A DNA stretch of 64,000 nt from an uncultured Chlorobiaceae bacterium (GCA_903895195.1 CAITSZ010000005.1:174941-238940); one strand, 5' to 3'; positions 36,122-45,378 are shown, counted from the stretch's first letter. Notes: a model not told the origin generated them from the letters alone. Numbers and translations: made by a program.

Positions 36122-37084
36122 ATGCTCATAACCACCGTACTGCTGCTCCTTTTGACCCCGGCGGCTCTCCTGACTGCTGCACGCTATCAAAAGCACCGCA
36201 ACAAAAAGATTGCCCGCCTGAGTCGTGAAACATGGGCTATAGGTATCTATAAAGGCCCTTCACCGGTCACGCTTCTTCCCTCCGAAGAGATCCGGAACCC
36301 GATCCTCACTGCCAAAGACGTAACAGACATAAAAGCCCGCTTCGTTGCAGACCCTTTCATGATCCGGAACGCCACAGGCTGCTACCTTTTTTTTGAAGTC
36401 CTGAACGACAAGCGGAATACAGGTGAAATTGCGTATGCCTTCAGTTCGGATCTACTGCAATGGCAATATAGAAAGGTCGTTCTCAAAGAACGGTTTCACC
36501 TCTCCTACCCCTATGTGTTTTTCTGGGAAAACCGCTATTACATGATTCCGGAATGCAATAACTCAGGAGGCATACAGCTGTATGAAGCTTCACAATTTCC
36601 CGACCAATGGCAGCGCGTCTCAACCCTCATAAAAAGCACCGCCCGCAACTCAGCACTGGTTGACCCATCCATTATCCATTACCGTAACCGCTGGTACCTC
36701 TTCAGCTACGCCCCGAAAAGCAAAAACCTCCACCTTTTCACATCGGCATATCTTACCGGTCCATGGCAGGAACACCCCCAAAGTCCTTTAGTATGCAACA
36801 GCCCGAATTTTGCACGTCCAGGAGGAAGAGTAGTTCTCTATAATGAAAGTATCTACCGATATGCACAAGATGAGATACCCCACTACGGCACCAAAGTCTG
36901 GGCATTCAGGATAACTGAACTCACTGAGCTGACCTATACGGAGGAACCCGTTTCAGAAGAACCGGTGCTTCAGCCCGGCCACGAATGGTGGAACAACGCC
37001 GGCATGCATACCGTTGACGCACACCAGACCGCCGCAAACGAGTGGATCGCACTGGTAGACGGATTCTCAATACAGGAGAAATAA
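36122..37084 (+). CDS. Five-bladed beta-propeller glycan-related protein (GINT1 N-terminal-like / GH43-like fold)
   Basis: A 320-aa protein with an N-terminal membrane helix (LITTVLLLLLTPAALLTAA), then propeller blades: FVADPFMIRNATGCYLFFEV, IAYAFSSDLLQWQYRKVVL, YPYVFFWENRYYMIPECN, LVDPSIIHYRNRWYLFSY and HTVDAHQTAANEWIALVDGF. The DP and E/W-rich blades resemble GH43/GH68 enzymes. The best match I recall is the N-terminal domain of glucosamine inositolphosphorylceramide transferases. It follows the flippase gene by 38 bases. A glycan-modifying role is inferred; catalysis is unproven. Confidence 0.6.
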   Translation: MLITTVLLLLLTPAALLTAARYQKHRNKKIARLSRETWAIGIYKGPSPVTLLPSEEIRNPILTAKDVTDIKARFVADPFMIRNATGCYLFFEVLNDKRNTGEIAYAFSSDLLQWQYRKVVLKERFHLSYPYVFFWENRYYMIPECNNSGGIQLYEASQFPDQWQRVSTLIKSTARNSALVDPSIIHYRNRWYLFSYAPKSKNLHLFTSAYLTGPWQEHPQSPLVCNSPNFARPGGRVVLYNESIYRYAQDEIPHYGTKVWAFRITELTELTYTEEPVSEEPVLQPGHEWWNNAGMHTVDAHQTAANEWIALVDGFSIQEK

Positions 37085-37094
37085 TCCGGAGAAA

Positions 37095-38078
37095 TTATGC
37101 GGGGACTGCTGACGGCATTGCCGATGAAGCGCATACGCTCTCCATTGCCTCTCTTACAGCTTCCGGTGTAATCTTTCCGAGACAGCGGTAGTGATTATAT
37201 CTGCAGGCTTTTTCAAAACATGGGGAACATGGTTCAGGCAGATACATCGCAATGCTTCTTTTCCCTAGAGGGCGGGTCCAAACCGGACTTGTAGAGCCAA
37301 ACAACCCTATGACCGGAGTCCCGATATACCCCGCAAGATGCATCAGTCCGGAGTCGTTCGATATAACTGCACGAGCGCTTGACATAATAGCCGCAACCTC
37401 ATGGAGTGAAGTCTTTCCAGTAAGGTCTGTAATCCGCCCAGGCGCCATACGCTCGATCTCCTGCGCCGATTCGCTATCATCGCGCGACCCGAGGACTACA
37501 ATCTTATCCGCCTCCTGCAGCAATGCCAGTGCAGGAAAATGAGGCCATTTCTTTGCAGGTCCATACGAAGCACCGGGGCAATAGACAATCGCCCCCGTAT
37601 GACGTTTATCCGGCTCCAAAGCTATACCATTCCACTCTTCAGGCGGGCAAAACGGCATATCAAGGATATCCGCATACTCACGCGTGATGTGATGCAGCTT
37701 CTCATTATTACAATTAACAGCATCTTTTCTCAAAGGATCCGTCAAGAGAAAGCGCCTCATTTCGCGTGAAACCCCCCTTCTTACCGGCACTCTGCTCACC
37801 CTGGCAAACCATGCCGAAGAAAAAGAAAAAGGCAGCAGGTAGATGGTTTCAAAACCCCCGTTGCGCACTGAAGACACCGAAGCTCTTCGACTCTCCGCAT
37901 TTTTTCTGGAATACTCGATCCGCGGCAGATCACAAAGCACCCCGACCAGACTGCTCATCTGCTCCGGAACAAGCAGGGTGGTGGTTGACCGACGACTTTC
38001 AGGCAGTCTCATAACCATTGAAAGGGCAAGAAGCATATCTCCTATCCAGTTCGGGAGCAAAACAATGGAAGGGTTCAT
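37095..38078 (-). CDS. waaF: ADP-heptose:LPS heptosyltransferase II (WaaF-like)
   Basis: A 327-aa GT9 enzyme with the WaaF signature set: VLLPNWIGDMLLALSM near the start, FSSAWFARVSRVPVRRG, the ADP-heptose-binding YCPGASYGPAKKWPHFPAL, SNDSGLMHLAGYIGTPVIGLF and STSPVWTRPL, followed by a Cys pair in EPCSPCFEKACRYNHYRCL. It adds the second heptose to the LPS inner core in the cytoplasm. It is last in a minus-strand run of glycosyltransferases and converges with the propeller gene, 10 bases away. Confidence 0.85.
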   Translation of the reverse strand: MNPSIVLLPNWIGDMLLALSMVMRLPESRRSTTTLLVPEQMSSLVGVLCDLPRIEYSRKNAESRRASVSSVRNGGFETIYLLPFSFSSAWFARVSRVPVRRGVSREMRRFLLTDPLRKDAVNCNNEKLHHITREYADILDMPFCPPEEWNGIALEPDKRHTGAIVYCPGASYGPAKKWPHFPALALLQEADKIVVLGSRDDSESAQEIERMAPGRITDLTGKTSLHEVAAIMSSARAVISNDSGLMHLAGYIGTPVIGLFGSTSPVWTRPLGKRSIAMYLPEPCSPCFEKACRYNHYRCLGKITPEAVREAMESVCASSAMPSAVPA

Positions 38079-38088
38079 AAGAAGGTCA

Positions 38089-38955
38089 TCAAGGCTTTAT
38101 CTCGATAAAATGTTTTTTACTCAACTCCAGACCGAACCAGCGTTCTAACTGAACCATCAAACGGTGCTTTTTTTCCCGTCGGGTCAGCCTATAATCCGGA
38201 TTAGCCTGAAAAAGTCCTTCTTCAGGCGGAAGCCAAGCACGTATAATTTCAGGATGTGAACCCTCAAACTCCCGGATTATCTGCTGATCAATCTCCCTGT
38301 AGTCAATTCGGCGATGGTTTTTATTCCAGTACTTCTGCACATTTCCGGATTTCAGGTTCATCTCCTCCTCACTCCGCACCCAGCCATAGTGGTAAATCGA
38401 TGCACCTGTATGGGCACTCTTCGGATATCGCGAAACCTTGCTTTTACTGGTAAGCACATGCCAATAGAGCCCGTCGGGAGCATAAGAGCGCACAGAGGTT
38501 TTAATAATCCGGGCGGCACGGCGGTACCAGGCGGGTGAATCAAGATAACTGTTCGCATTACCATAAAAATGATAGTAGTCAAACGTCAGTGCCTCAACCC
38601 GCTCATCATCCTTCCAGGCCCGACAGGCATCAACGATTTTTTCAAGATCATCTTCATGCACAATTTCATCCCCCTCAATATAGAACGCCCAGTCACCGGT
38701 ACAGTTGAACTGTGCAATCATTTTCTGCTGACCATACACATAGCCGCCAACCTTCATTTTGTCGTTCCACTTCGACTGGATAATCCGGATCTTCGGATCA
38801 TCAATCTCCCTGATTTTTTCAAGGGTATCGTCATCACTGTCACCGACGTTCACAACAAATTCATCGACTATCGGCAATACTGAACGAATCGATTCAGAAT
38901 ATGGAAAGCCGAAGATCGTTCCATTTCTGATAAAGGTAAACGCGCTGATTTTCAT
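38089..38955 (-). CDS. Glycosyltransferase family 2 protein
   Basis: A 288-aa GT-A protein. It begins KISAFTFIRNGTIFGFPYSE and has a negatively charged donor site near FYIEGDEIVHEDDLEK, in the place of the DxD motif. A long C-terminal part (200-288) rich in aromatic and charged residues follows. Such proteins resemble the core glucosyltransferases annotated as WaaE/KdtX-like, but the sugar is not readable. It is 10 bases upstream of waaF. Confidence 0.78.
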   Translation of the reverse strand: MKISAFTFIRNGTIFGFPYSESIRSVLPIVDEFVVNVGDSDDDTLEKIREIDDPKIRIIQSKWNDKMKVGGYVYGQQKMIAQFNCTGDWAFYIEGDEIVHEDDLEKIVDACRAWKDDERVEALTFDYYHFYGNANSYLDSPAWYRRAARIIKTSVRSYAPDGLYWHVLTSKSKVSRYPKSAHTGASIYHYGWVRSEEEMNLKSGNVQKYWNKNHRRIDYREIDQQIIREFEGSHPEIIRAWLPPEEGLFQANPDYRLTRREKKHRLMVQLERWFGLELSKKHFIEIKP

Positions 38956-38957
38956 AA

Positions 38958-39770
38958 CTATCTCTTTACCAGATATTTATCGATGCCATTACGGCAGGAG
39001 GTAAGCTTCCTGTCGACGGCCTGCTGGAGCAACCGGTCATTTGCAGTGAGTGAGCAATTCTTGTTTTCCGGGTGCCATAAATGAGAGGCTATGGCACTGA
39101 ACCATATAGTGCGCCGAAGAATACCGCTATTAATCAGCCTTACAACAAACTCGCTGTCTTCACGACCCCACCCTGTGAAATCCTCATTAAATCCATTCAC
39201 CCGGACACAGTCATGTCTGAAAAACGACATATTACAGCTTTTAATGCCAGTCAGGGAACTGTTTTTAAACGCCAGAAGCTTTGACAGAAGCGGAAAATGC
39301 AAAGCGTTTTTACGATTTTCAAGCCCATTTTCGAATATGGAGAGTGCGATCTTCTTCCCGGCTAACCGCCTCCTGGTATTCTCCCGAGAGAGCCACACCC
39401 TTGAGCCCTGAATAAAGGTACCTTCAAGGGCCAACCGCTTGTGATCCTTTATAAAATCCCGATGCAAAAGCATATCTCCATCGACAATCACAATGTAATC
39501 CCCCTTAGCATCTGCAATCGCCCTGTTTCTCGCTGATGCAGCCCGGAAACCTTTGTCTTCCTGCCAGACGTGTACGATGGGGATAATGGCTCCAGCCCTG
39601 AGGGTATCAACAAGCATTGCGGTATCGCTCGTGCTTCCGTCGTCAGCAACAATGATTTCGCATGGCAGTTGAGACTGCCGAAGTGCACTCCGTATGGAGA
39701 GATCAAGCAGATCGGGCGAATTGTAAGTCGTAATAACGAGGCTACATGCGATTTTGTCTGTCGGCTTCAT
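38958..39770 (-). CDS. Glycosyltransferase family 2 with galactosyltransferase C-domain
   Basis: A protein of about 270 aa starting MKPTDKIACSLVITTYNSPDLL. The GT-A core has IIVADDGSTSDT and YIVIVDGDMLLHRDFI (DxD type). The C-terminal WGREDSEFVVRL motif is typical of polymerizing N-acetylgalactosaminyl- or galactosyltransferases. The start at 39770 overlaps the upstream GT2 gene by 29 bases; the frame is open to 39806. Confidence 0.82.
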   Translation of the reverse strand: MKPTDKIACSLVITTYNSPDLLDLSIRSALRQSQLPCEIIVADDGSTSDTAMLVDTLRAGAIIPIVHVWQEDKGFRAASARNRAIADAKGDYIVIVDGDMLLHRDFIKDHKRLALEGTFIQGSRVWLSRENTRRRLAGKKIALSIFENGLENRKNALHFPLLSKLLAFKNSSLTGIKSCNMSFFRHDCVRVNGFNEDFTGWGREDSEFVVRLINSGILRRTIWFSAIASHLWHPENKNCSLTANDRLLQQAVDRKLTSCRNGIDKYLVKR

Positions 39771-40500
39771 AGAGCTTGATGTATTTGTAAAACACTCCGT
39801 TCGCATTCGAAATCGAAATCAACAGACCCGCATAACCGTCAACCCATCCCTTCTTGAGGAAATAGCACTTGAAAAAGGTTACCATGCCGTAAAGCACTGC
39901 CTTGAAAGGGGAGGCTTTTTTTGTGCCCTGATTCTCCTCGGCCCAGAGCGTCGAGTAGTGCTGCATTTTGTGTATAAGCTGCGAAGCACTATCGTAGGGA
40001 TAATGTTTCAGCCAGCTCTGCAGATGCTCCGTTTTCAGGTTTTCATTCATTATAAGTCCCTCATGGACCGCCTTCTCGTCGTACCGGGTGCTCTTCCTGT
40101 AAAATAGCCGTTGAACCTGGTCGTTCTGCCAGCCGCAGCCGCGGATCAACCGGCGATCGTAATAGTTGTCACGCCGCAATGCGTAGATGGTGGTGGAATT
40201 CAGATTGAGACCGAGAATCTCATCTGCAAGCTCCGGCGTGACGATTTCATCGCTGTCAACCGAAAGTATCCAGTCGTTCGAGGCTTTATCGACGGCAATG
40301 TTCTTGAGTGGGCCGAACCCGATAAACGGGTGCTCGTAGACGGTCACATTTCTGAATCCCGAAGCAATTGATAAAGTATTGTCGGTCGACCCGTTGTCGA
40401 CAATCACGACCTCGGCGAACGCTTCAAGAGCACCGAGGCACTCAGCAAGATGAACGGAGGAGTTTTTGGTTAAGATCGTTACAGAAATGTTGTTACCCAA
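39742..40500 (-). CDS. Glycosyltransferase family 2, WaaE-like
   Basis: A 252-aa GT2 enzyme: VTILTKNSSVHLAECLGAL, VVIVDNGSTDNTLSIA, and the acidic WILSVDSDEIVTPELA metal-binding segment. DQVQRLFYRKSTRYDEKAVHEGL is typical of the LPS core beta-1,4-glucosyltransferase group. The last 70 residues hold a hydrophobic stretch. It is the first of the GT2-GT2-GT2-waaF run on the minus strand; the 140 bases upstream separate it from the DUF2442 gene. Confidence 0.82.
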   Translation of the reverse strand: MGNNISVTILTKNSSVHLAECLGALEAFAEVVIVDNGSTDNTLSIASGFRNVTVYEHPFIGFGPLKNIAVDKASNDWILSVDSDEIVTPELADEILGLNLNSTTIYALRRDNYYDRRLIRGCGWQNDQVQRLFYRKSTRYDEKAVHEGLIMNENLKTEHLQSWLKHYPYDSASQLIHKMQHYSTLWAEENQGTKKASPFKAVLYGMVTFFKCYFLKKGWVDGYAGLLISISNANGVFYKYIKLYEADRQNRM

Positions 40501-40643
40501 TGGTCGAGTTCGTTAGTGCTGACATTATTGCCTTCCCCCCGAATTTTGCGCTGTAAAGCGCATTACTGTATAAATATTTCAAGCTTTTTGCCTAACGCTT
40601 CCGCATAGGCCTGTCAGAGTTTATCAAGAAGGTCCGAGAGTAT

Positions 40644-40943
40644 TCAACGAACTGCGTAATCACCTTTTTTCATTTGAGCTGCAAAGGTATCAACATATTC
40701 TTCCCAACGGTATAGCATATCAGGATCAAAATCTGCTCCATTAGGCCACACAAGGGTACCTACTTCATCATCAACAGTAACTTTATCAAAAAGCTCCTTT
40801 ACACGCAATGGTCCATAGAGTTCTCCATACAACACAGGCTCTACATCAATATTTTTTACTGTGCCATCATCAAAATGCACTCGCAATACAAAACCATCTT
40901 TAAGAACATCAACACTGGAAACTTTTCTAAAAAGGTGTTTCAT
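40644..40943 (-). CDS. DUF2442 domain protein
   Basis: A 99-aa protein from the ATG at 40943 (MKHLFRKVSSVDVLK). It has the DUF2442 pattern: YVLRVHFDDGTVKNIDVEPVL-type strand, a GPLRVKELFDKVTVDDEVGTL middle and VWPNGADFDPDMLY. These proteins are usually paired with a DUF4160 partner as here, 20 bases upstream, and are often proposed to form toxin-antitoxin-like modules. The exact activity is not known. Confidence 0.8.
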   Translation of the reverse strand: MKHLFRKVSSVDVLKDGFVLRVHFDDGTVKNIDVEPVLYGELYGPLRVKELFDKVTVDDEVGTLVWPNGADFDPDMLYRWEEYVDTFAAQMKKGDYAVR

Positions 40944-40962
40944 CGCCCACAACTCCATTATT

Positions 40963-41232
40963 TTAATGCAACGGCTCTATTTTATTAGGCAGTTTCCCTT
41001 CCTGCAACAAATCCCAATCAGACATCAATTCAAGTTGATGAATCTCTGCCCATGCCTCCACTAACCGCCGTTGTCTATTAGCTAAAGAGCCCTCAATCAT
41101 TTCAATCGGATCAATTGCAAAAACAGCTCTTTCACCCTGATAATACACATGATAATGCGGTTTATGGTGAGGAGAATCTATTTCAGCATACATTCTAATC
41201 AGTATTCCATAAAATCTGGCTATCTCAGGCAT
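40963..41232 (-). CDS. DUF4160 domain protein
   Basis: An 89-aa protein opening MPEIARFYGILIRMY, then HHKPHYHVYYQGERAVFAID, with the histidine-rich segment that marks DUF4160. GSLANRQRRLVEAWAEIHQLEL and DWDLLQEGKLPNKI complete the family. Together with the DUF2442 gene it forms a two-gene module inserted within the glycosyltransferase island. Confidence 0.85.
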   Translation of the reverse strand: MPEIARFYGILIRMYAEIDSPHHKPHYHVYYQGERAVFAIDPIEMIEGSLANRQRRLVEAWAEIHQLELMSDWDLLQEGKLPNKIEPLH

Positions 41233-41394
41233 TATTCTTTTTCCATTTTTTCAGTATCTCTGTTTACCCACCAAAGCCATATATGAGTTTCCAGATAATC
41301 ATTGCGGCAGATTCCAATCTCTCAGCGTACATCACCCTTTTCTAAATCTTATATGGCACTCTTTTGATTGGATGATTTGAATCTCCAGAAGGCT

Positions 41395-41460
41395 GCTCCC
41401 CCCCGCTATCAATTGACTCAAAATATACGTCACCAACCAACGATAACAAAATACCATCAC
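41395..41460 (+). repeat. Short intergenic repeat, copy B1
   Basis: CTCCCCCCCGCTATCAATT, then TCAAAATATACGTCACCA, CGATAACAAAATA. It is similar (roughly three of four positions by eye) to 57422-57486. Both copies lie next to two-gene modules (DUF2442/DUF4160 here, MazF pair there). Confidence 0.6.
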
Positions 41461-41482
41461 TGCAGGCAACTTTTTCAGAAAT

Positions 41483-41547
41483 GAGCACTCAGCCATTTCT
41501 TCATCTTCCCTGCCCACTGCCAACTGCCAACTATCCCCTCAGCACTG
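41483..41547. repeat. Composite heptamer repeat cluster 4
   Basis: GAGCACTCAG, then TGCCCACTGCCAACTGCCAA and CTCAGCACTG. It overlaps the 3' end of the GT9 gene at 41531 and supplies its last codons and stop. Confidence 0.7.
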
Positions 41548-42634
41548 TGGTTAGCCACTGATCGATTTCGTTTGTGATGACATCAGGGTCAATAAGATAA
41601 AGGCATTCGCTGATGCCGTGCTCATCGTCGCATCCGGCCTTGCCGCAAGCCACACAAGGCATGTCAGCCTGAAAAAGAGTGACGTTGCCATAGGTCTGCA
41701 CCGGGCTGTTCAACCGGGTTCCGGAACCGAGCACGTTGCTCCACGGTGACCAGGCACTGACAAATGTCGGGCCGAAAATGCCGAAAATTCGCTTATTCTG
41801 CGACGCGGCAATGTGCATGGTCAGCGTATCAGCTCCAATATAGGCAATGGATCTCTCACTCAGCGCAATCAGCTCATCCATACTGGTAAGGCCGATAACA
41901 TCATACACATTGTCGAGTTGCGGCAGTTGGCTCTTGATCTCAAGGTCAAGCGCGCTCCTCGACCCCGTGACGACAATCGGCACGCCAAGGCGGTTCAACC
42001 CTTCAAGCAGAGCAGTTCGAAGCTTCTCAGGGTAAACCTTATAGCTGTACTGCGCCCCTGGATGAAAAATGACGAATCGTGAAATACCACGTTCAGCGAG
42101 CATCCTCCGAGCGCTTTCGGCCGCTTCAGGCGAATGGCAGGAACTGACCGCAGGTTTCCAATCTCTTATACCCAGCAGATCGAGAGCCATGGTGTTGTTC
42201 TCAATGATATGGCGGGATGTGTCAAACTCATAACAGGCCGAAAGCAAAAAGCGCTTCCACCACGACTTTTTCCTGTCTTGCTCAACGGCACTTATGGTGA
42301 CTCTTCCCGACACAAGAGCCAGCATCACCGAACGATCACTTGCCGTAAGATTGATGCTGAGGTCATACCGGCGGGCAATCTTTTTCAGCAAGCCAAACGT
42401 CTCGGCAACCCGCCCCTTTCCATAAGAAAACAAATGGATCTTTTCGATATGAGCCATAGTCTCGGCAATAGCAAGAGTATCGCTATTGACAAGTAAATCA
42501 ATGCGTGGACGGCCATTGGCTTTATAAAGCGCCTCAATCAATGGCGAACTCAAAAAAACGTCGCCGTTTGACCGCTGCACGATTATAAGGATGCGACGCG
42601 GAGCATGTTTTTTTATGTGATTACGCAAAAACAT
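41531..42634 (-). CDS. Glycosyltransferase family 9 (heptosyltransferase-like)
   Basis: A 367-aa GT9 protein: ILIIVQRSNGDVFLSSPLIEAL near the N-terminus, VIFHPGAQYSYKVYPEK in the middle and IAYIGADTLTMHIAASQNKR, GIFGPTFVSAWSPW near the end, plus a Cys cluster (PCVACGKAGCDDEH). The NGD in place of GD in the first loop is a small departure. The C-terminal WLTTVLRG stop lies in a GTGCTGA-type repeat. It overlaps the GT4 gene by 14 bases. Confidence 0.82.
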   Translation of the reverse strand: MFLRNHIKKHAPRRILIIVQRSNGDVFLSSPLIEALYKANGRPRIDLLVNSDTLAIAETMAHIEKIHLFSYGKGRVAETFGLLKKIARRYDLSINLTASDRSVMLALVSGRVTISAVEQDRKKSWWKRFLLSACYEFDTSRHIIENNTMALDLLGIRDWKPAVSSCHSPEAAESARRMLAERGISRFVIFHPGAQYSYKVYPEKLRTALLEGLNRLGVPIVVTGSRSALDLEIKSQLPQLDNVYDVIGLTSMDELIALSERSIAYIGADTLTMHIAASQNKRIFGIFGPTFVSAWSPWSNVLGSGTRLNSPVQTYGNVTLFQADMPCVACGKAGCDDEHGISECLYLIDPDVITNEIDQWLTTVLRG

Positions 42635-43553
42635 GCTCTCCGCTTAAGATCCGCTCATACAGTGTAAAATAATTTGCAGCACACACAGAAGACGAAAAGT
42701 TAGTTACAGCCCAATCCCGACAAACTTTCGGAGAGCATGACAAGGCCCTTTCCAGAGCATCCCCAAACATATCGTCATCAGTAAACAGTGCACCGACGTC
42801 GGGAGTGATGAGCTCAGGGACGGCTCCCCGCGGCGTTGCAATAACCGGTGTGCCGGACATCAGTGATTCAATCAGCACCAGACCGAATGGCTCATCCCAA
42901 TTGATCGGAAAAAGAAGAGCCTTTGCATTCGCAAAATATTCAGCTTTTTCATGGCCGGCAACTTTTCCAACAAAGTGCAGCATCGGATGAAAGCTATCCA
43001 GAAAGCCGCCTGATTTCAGTAAATCCAAACGTGTTCCTCCTGCAAACACCGCTTCCATTCCATACCTTCGTGCAAGCTTCATTGCCCTTGCTGCCCCCTT
43101 ATCCTTTCTTCTGATTAAAGAGAGAAACAATAAATAATCTTTTTTATGCTCTCTGAAAACGAACTCCGCAGGATTGACTCCGTTATAAACAAAGAGCCTG
43201 CCTTGGTGCCGCTCAGCATGATTCCTGCTTATAAACACAGTGTTTTTCGGCAGCAGCGAAATGTCCTGCGCATTACCATGCAACGTATAGAGCCAGGGCA
43301 AAGCAAAATCTGATTCAGGAGGGCGGGCATGAAAATGAACAATATCAACATTGCCCGGGATAGCGAGTAAAGCCTCTTCATGGCTGTCTGCAGCAATACA
43401 TGTCACGCCTTGAATGGAGGTTCCTGTCGGCGCAACCAGTACAACAGTATGCCCCATTTTTAAAAACTCCATAACCAGCCACTCAACCACTCGCTCAGTT
43501 CCGCCATACTTTTTGGTAGGCAAACGCATATCACATACAAAACAAATCTTCAT
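42621..43553 (-). CDS. Glycosyltransferase family 4
   Basis: A 310-aa GT-B enzyme beginning MKICFVCDMRLPTKKYGGTERVV, a GT4 donor-domain start. The C-terminal half has FLSLIRRKDKGAARAM, the GT4 loop INWDEPFGLVLIESLMSGTPVIATPRGAVPEL (Glu pair E-x7-E) and a short end. It is shorter than most GT4 proteins (about 350-400), mainly in the N-terminal domain. It sits between a GT2 and a GT9 gene with 5 bases and an overlap. Confidence 0.85.
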   Translation of the reverse strand: MKICFVCDMRLPTKKYGGTERVVEWLVMEFLKMGHTVVLVAPTGTSIQGVTCIAADSHEEALLAIPGNVDIVHFHARPPESDFALPWLYTLHGNAQDISLLPKNTVFISRNHAERHQGRLFVYNGVNPAEFVFREHKKDYLLFLSLIRRKDKGAARAMKLARRYGMEAVFAGGTRLDLLKSGGFLDSFHPMLHFVGKVAGHEKAEYFANAKALLFPINWDEPFGLVLIESLMSGTPVIATPRGAVPELITPDVGALFTDDDMFGDALERALSCSPKVCRDWAVTNFSSSVCAANYFTLYERILSGEHVFA

Positions 43554-43558
43554 GCGCG

Positions 43559-44551
43559 CTAAGAATTATCCGGCTTATACATGAAATTCTTGAGAGAAAA
43601 AAAGAATCGCCATTTTTTTTCGCGGAGCCAAGAATTGACAAATTCCTTCAAAACGCCTCTTTTTAACGAATAAGGTGCAAGCTTGACAAAGTTATAGTCC
43701 CCTATCCAGACTTTTCGGGTTAAAAGTTCCTCAAATCGTTTCCTTTGTAATAAAGGAAGCAAATCCTCATTCCCTATCCGCTTGAGATCGTCGATTCTCT
43801 GTGACAGCACCGCCAGATAAGCTTCCTTATCGCATATTTTTCTTTTCGTCCACTGATCGCAAGTCTGTTGCGTCATATCAGATCTGGCCGTTATGCCAGC
43901 TTCATGCCTGTAAAGAACAAGCGGTTCCTTAATGGAATCGAGCCCCCCGATCAAAGTGCTCCTGAACCCCATCACGAGATCCTCAATGCATTTGTGGTAC
44001 CTGATCGGGCCAAACGTCTCTTCGATCTTTCTCGTAAACGCCGAAGTCGCGCCAATAATCAGCGACCCGCTCAGAGCCATTTCAGCGATCTCCATTCCGT
44101 GTTCTATAACCTCCGGAGTCCTTGACCCTTGAATATTACCTGCATTATCAATCAGATAAACCGATGAATGAATCAGTGACGCCTTTCGTTCCGAAGCCAA
44201 ATAGCACTCTACCAGCTTTTTCGTCCGGTCGGGAAGTGATATATCGTCGCCCGCGGCGTAGACAATAAGTTCGCCCGACGACAGGGTCGTAATAGAATTG
44301 ATATGCCCTATCAGCCCGAGATTAACCGGGTTCCGATTAATAACAAGCTTGTGAGGACCTTCATACCCCCTGCTTATCTCTTCGATGATTCTGAAAGTTC
44401 CGTCAGTCGAACAGTCATCGGAGATGACAATCTCCAGGGGTGAGTAGGTCTGGCTGAACGCCCCCTCGATTGCCTCGCGGACATAGAGCTCCTGATTATA
44501 GGTAATCAAAAAAAAAGTAGCCCGCACCCTGTCGTCTCCCAAGCCATGCAT
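43559..44551 (-). CDS. Glycosyltransferase family 2
   Basis: A protein of about 330 aa from the ATG at 44551 (MHGLGDDRVRATFFLITYN), which overlaps the stop of the upstream gene as TGATG, so translation is coupled. GT-A motifs are EIVISDDCSTDGTFRIIEEI and LIVYAAGDDISLPDR (DD near 104). The C-terminal 150 residues are a distinct domain with KIEETFGPIRYHKCIEDLVMGF. Sugar unknown. Confidence 0.85.
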   Translation of the reverse strand: MHGLGDDRVRATFFLITYNQELYVREAIEGAFSQTYSPLEIVISDDCSTDGTFRIIEEISRGYEGPHKLVINRNPVNLGLIGHINSITTLSSGELIVYAAGDDISLPDRTKKLVECYLASERKASLIHSSVYLIDNAGNIQGSRTPEVIEHGMEIAEMALSGSLIIGATSAFTRKIEETFGPIRYHKCIEDLVMGFRSTLIGGLDSIKEPLVLYRHEAGITARSDMTQQTCDQWTKRKICDKEAYLAVLSQRIDDLKRIGNEDLLPLLQRKRFEELLTRKVWIGDYNFVKLAPYSLKRGVLKEFVNSWLREKKWRFFFSLKNFMYKPDNS

Positions 44552-45378
44552 CAATTGAGCTCCCACTCGCCTTCTTTGCGTACCATATGCAAGGTAAACC
44601 CAGATGTTAGCCGTTCAGCATTAACCCATTTCCTGTAGGTAAACCACATCAGGAATTTTTCTGACTTTCTTGCCCACCATGTAGAACCGACCCTGTTCCT
44701 GAAATATTCGCGATCACCCAAAGACTTTTGTCCTGTTTTTGCAGCAATAGCTTTCTGGGTAATCGACCCAAAGTGGTGAAAGACCGAATCACCGACAATA
44801 CCGACAGGAATGTTCGCGCGCCTGCATCTAAAAAGGAACTCGGCATCCTCGTATCCGCCCAGACGACGATCTGTATCGGGAAAGCCGACTTTTTCGAAAA
44901 CACTCCGATGCACAGCAAAACAGACCCCATGAAACCGCCCGCGGCGAATCATCCCCGACATTTTCTGCTTATATCCAACGGCAAACTCATCAAACCCGTA
45001 ATCGTCAGCTCCCTCCAGCAGTGCAGGGCTCACCACCAGAAGCTTCTCGCGCTCAGCCGCGTTGATCAAAGCCCCGATTGCATCAGGCCCGGCAACCACA
45101 TCATTATTCAAAAGCACAACCCACTCCGCATCCTGACTCAGCACAGCACCCTGAACCCAGGCACAGCCGCAACCCAGATTGACACTGTTGCGAAGATGCT
45201 TCAAGTCGGGATGCTTTGCCAGCCACAGCGGCGTTTCATCACAGCTGGCGTTGTCGATAATCAGTATCTCCTCAGCTCTCACATTCTGGTTCAGAAGGCT
45301 TTCCACACACAACGTGGTGTAATGCAGCTGATTAAACACCGGAATAACGACAACGTGTCGGCCAAAGTTGTATGGCAT
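44551..45378 (-). CDS. Glycosyltransferase family 2, rhamnosyltransferase-like
   Basis: A 275-aa GT2 protein: HVVVIPVFNQLHYTTLCVES, LIIDNASCDETPLWL, VVLLNNDVVAGPDAIGAL, and the C-terminal FHGVCFAVHRSVFEKVGF, GGYEDAEFLFRCRRA, VFHHFGSIT pattern of the rhamnosyl/galactofuranosyltransferase group. First gene of the minus-strand GT run 45378-41531. The 186-base gap to the divergent plus-strand gene at 45565 should hold promoters. Confidence 0.85.
   Translation of the reverse strand: MPYNFGRHVVVIPVFNQLHYTTLCVESLLNQNVRAEEILIIDNASCDETPLWLAKHPDLKHLRNSVNLGCGCAWVQGAVLSQDAEWVVLLNNDVVAGPDAIGALINAAEREKLLVVSPALLEGADDYGFDEFAVGYKQKMSGMIRRGRFHGVCFAVHRSVFEKVGFPDTDRRLGGYEDAEFLFRCRRANIPVGIVGDSVFHHFGSITQKAIAAKTGQKSLGDREYFRNRVGSTWWARKSEKFLMWFTYRKWVNAERLTSGFTLHMVRKEGEWELN

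Noticed and set aside
41332..41523. 63-aa minus-strand frame next to the DUF4160 gene
   Set aside because: It is made of repeat B1 and heptamer sequence and has no protein-like features.
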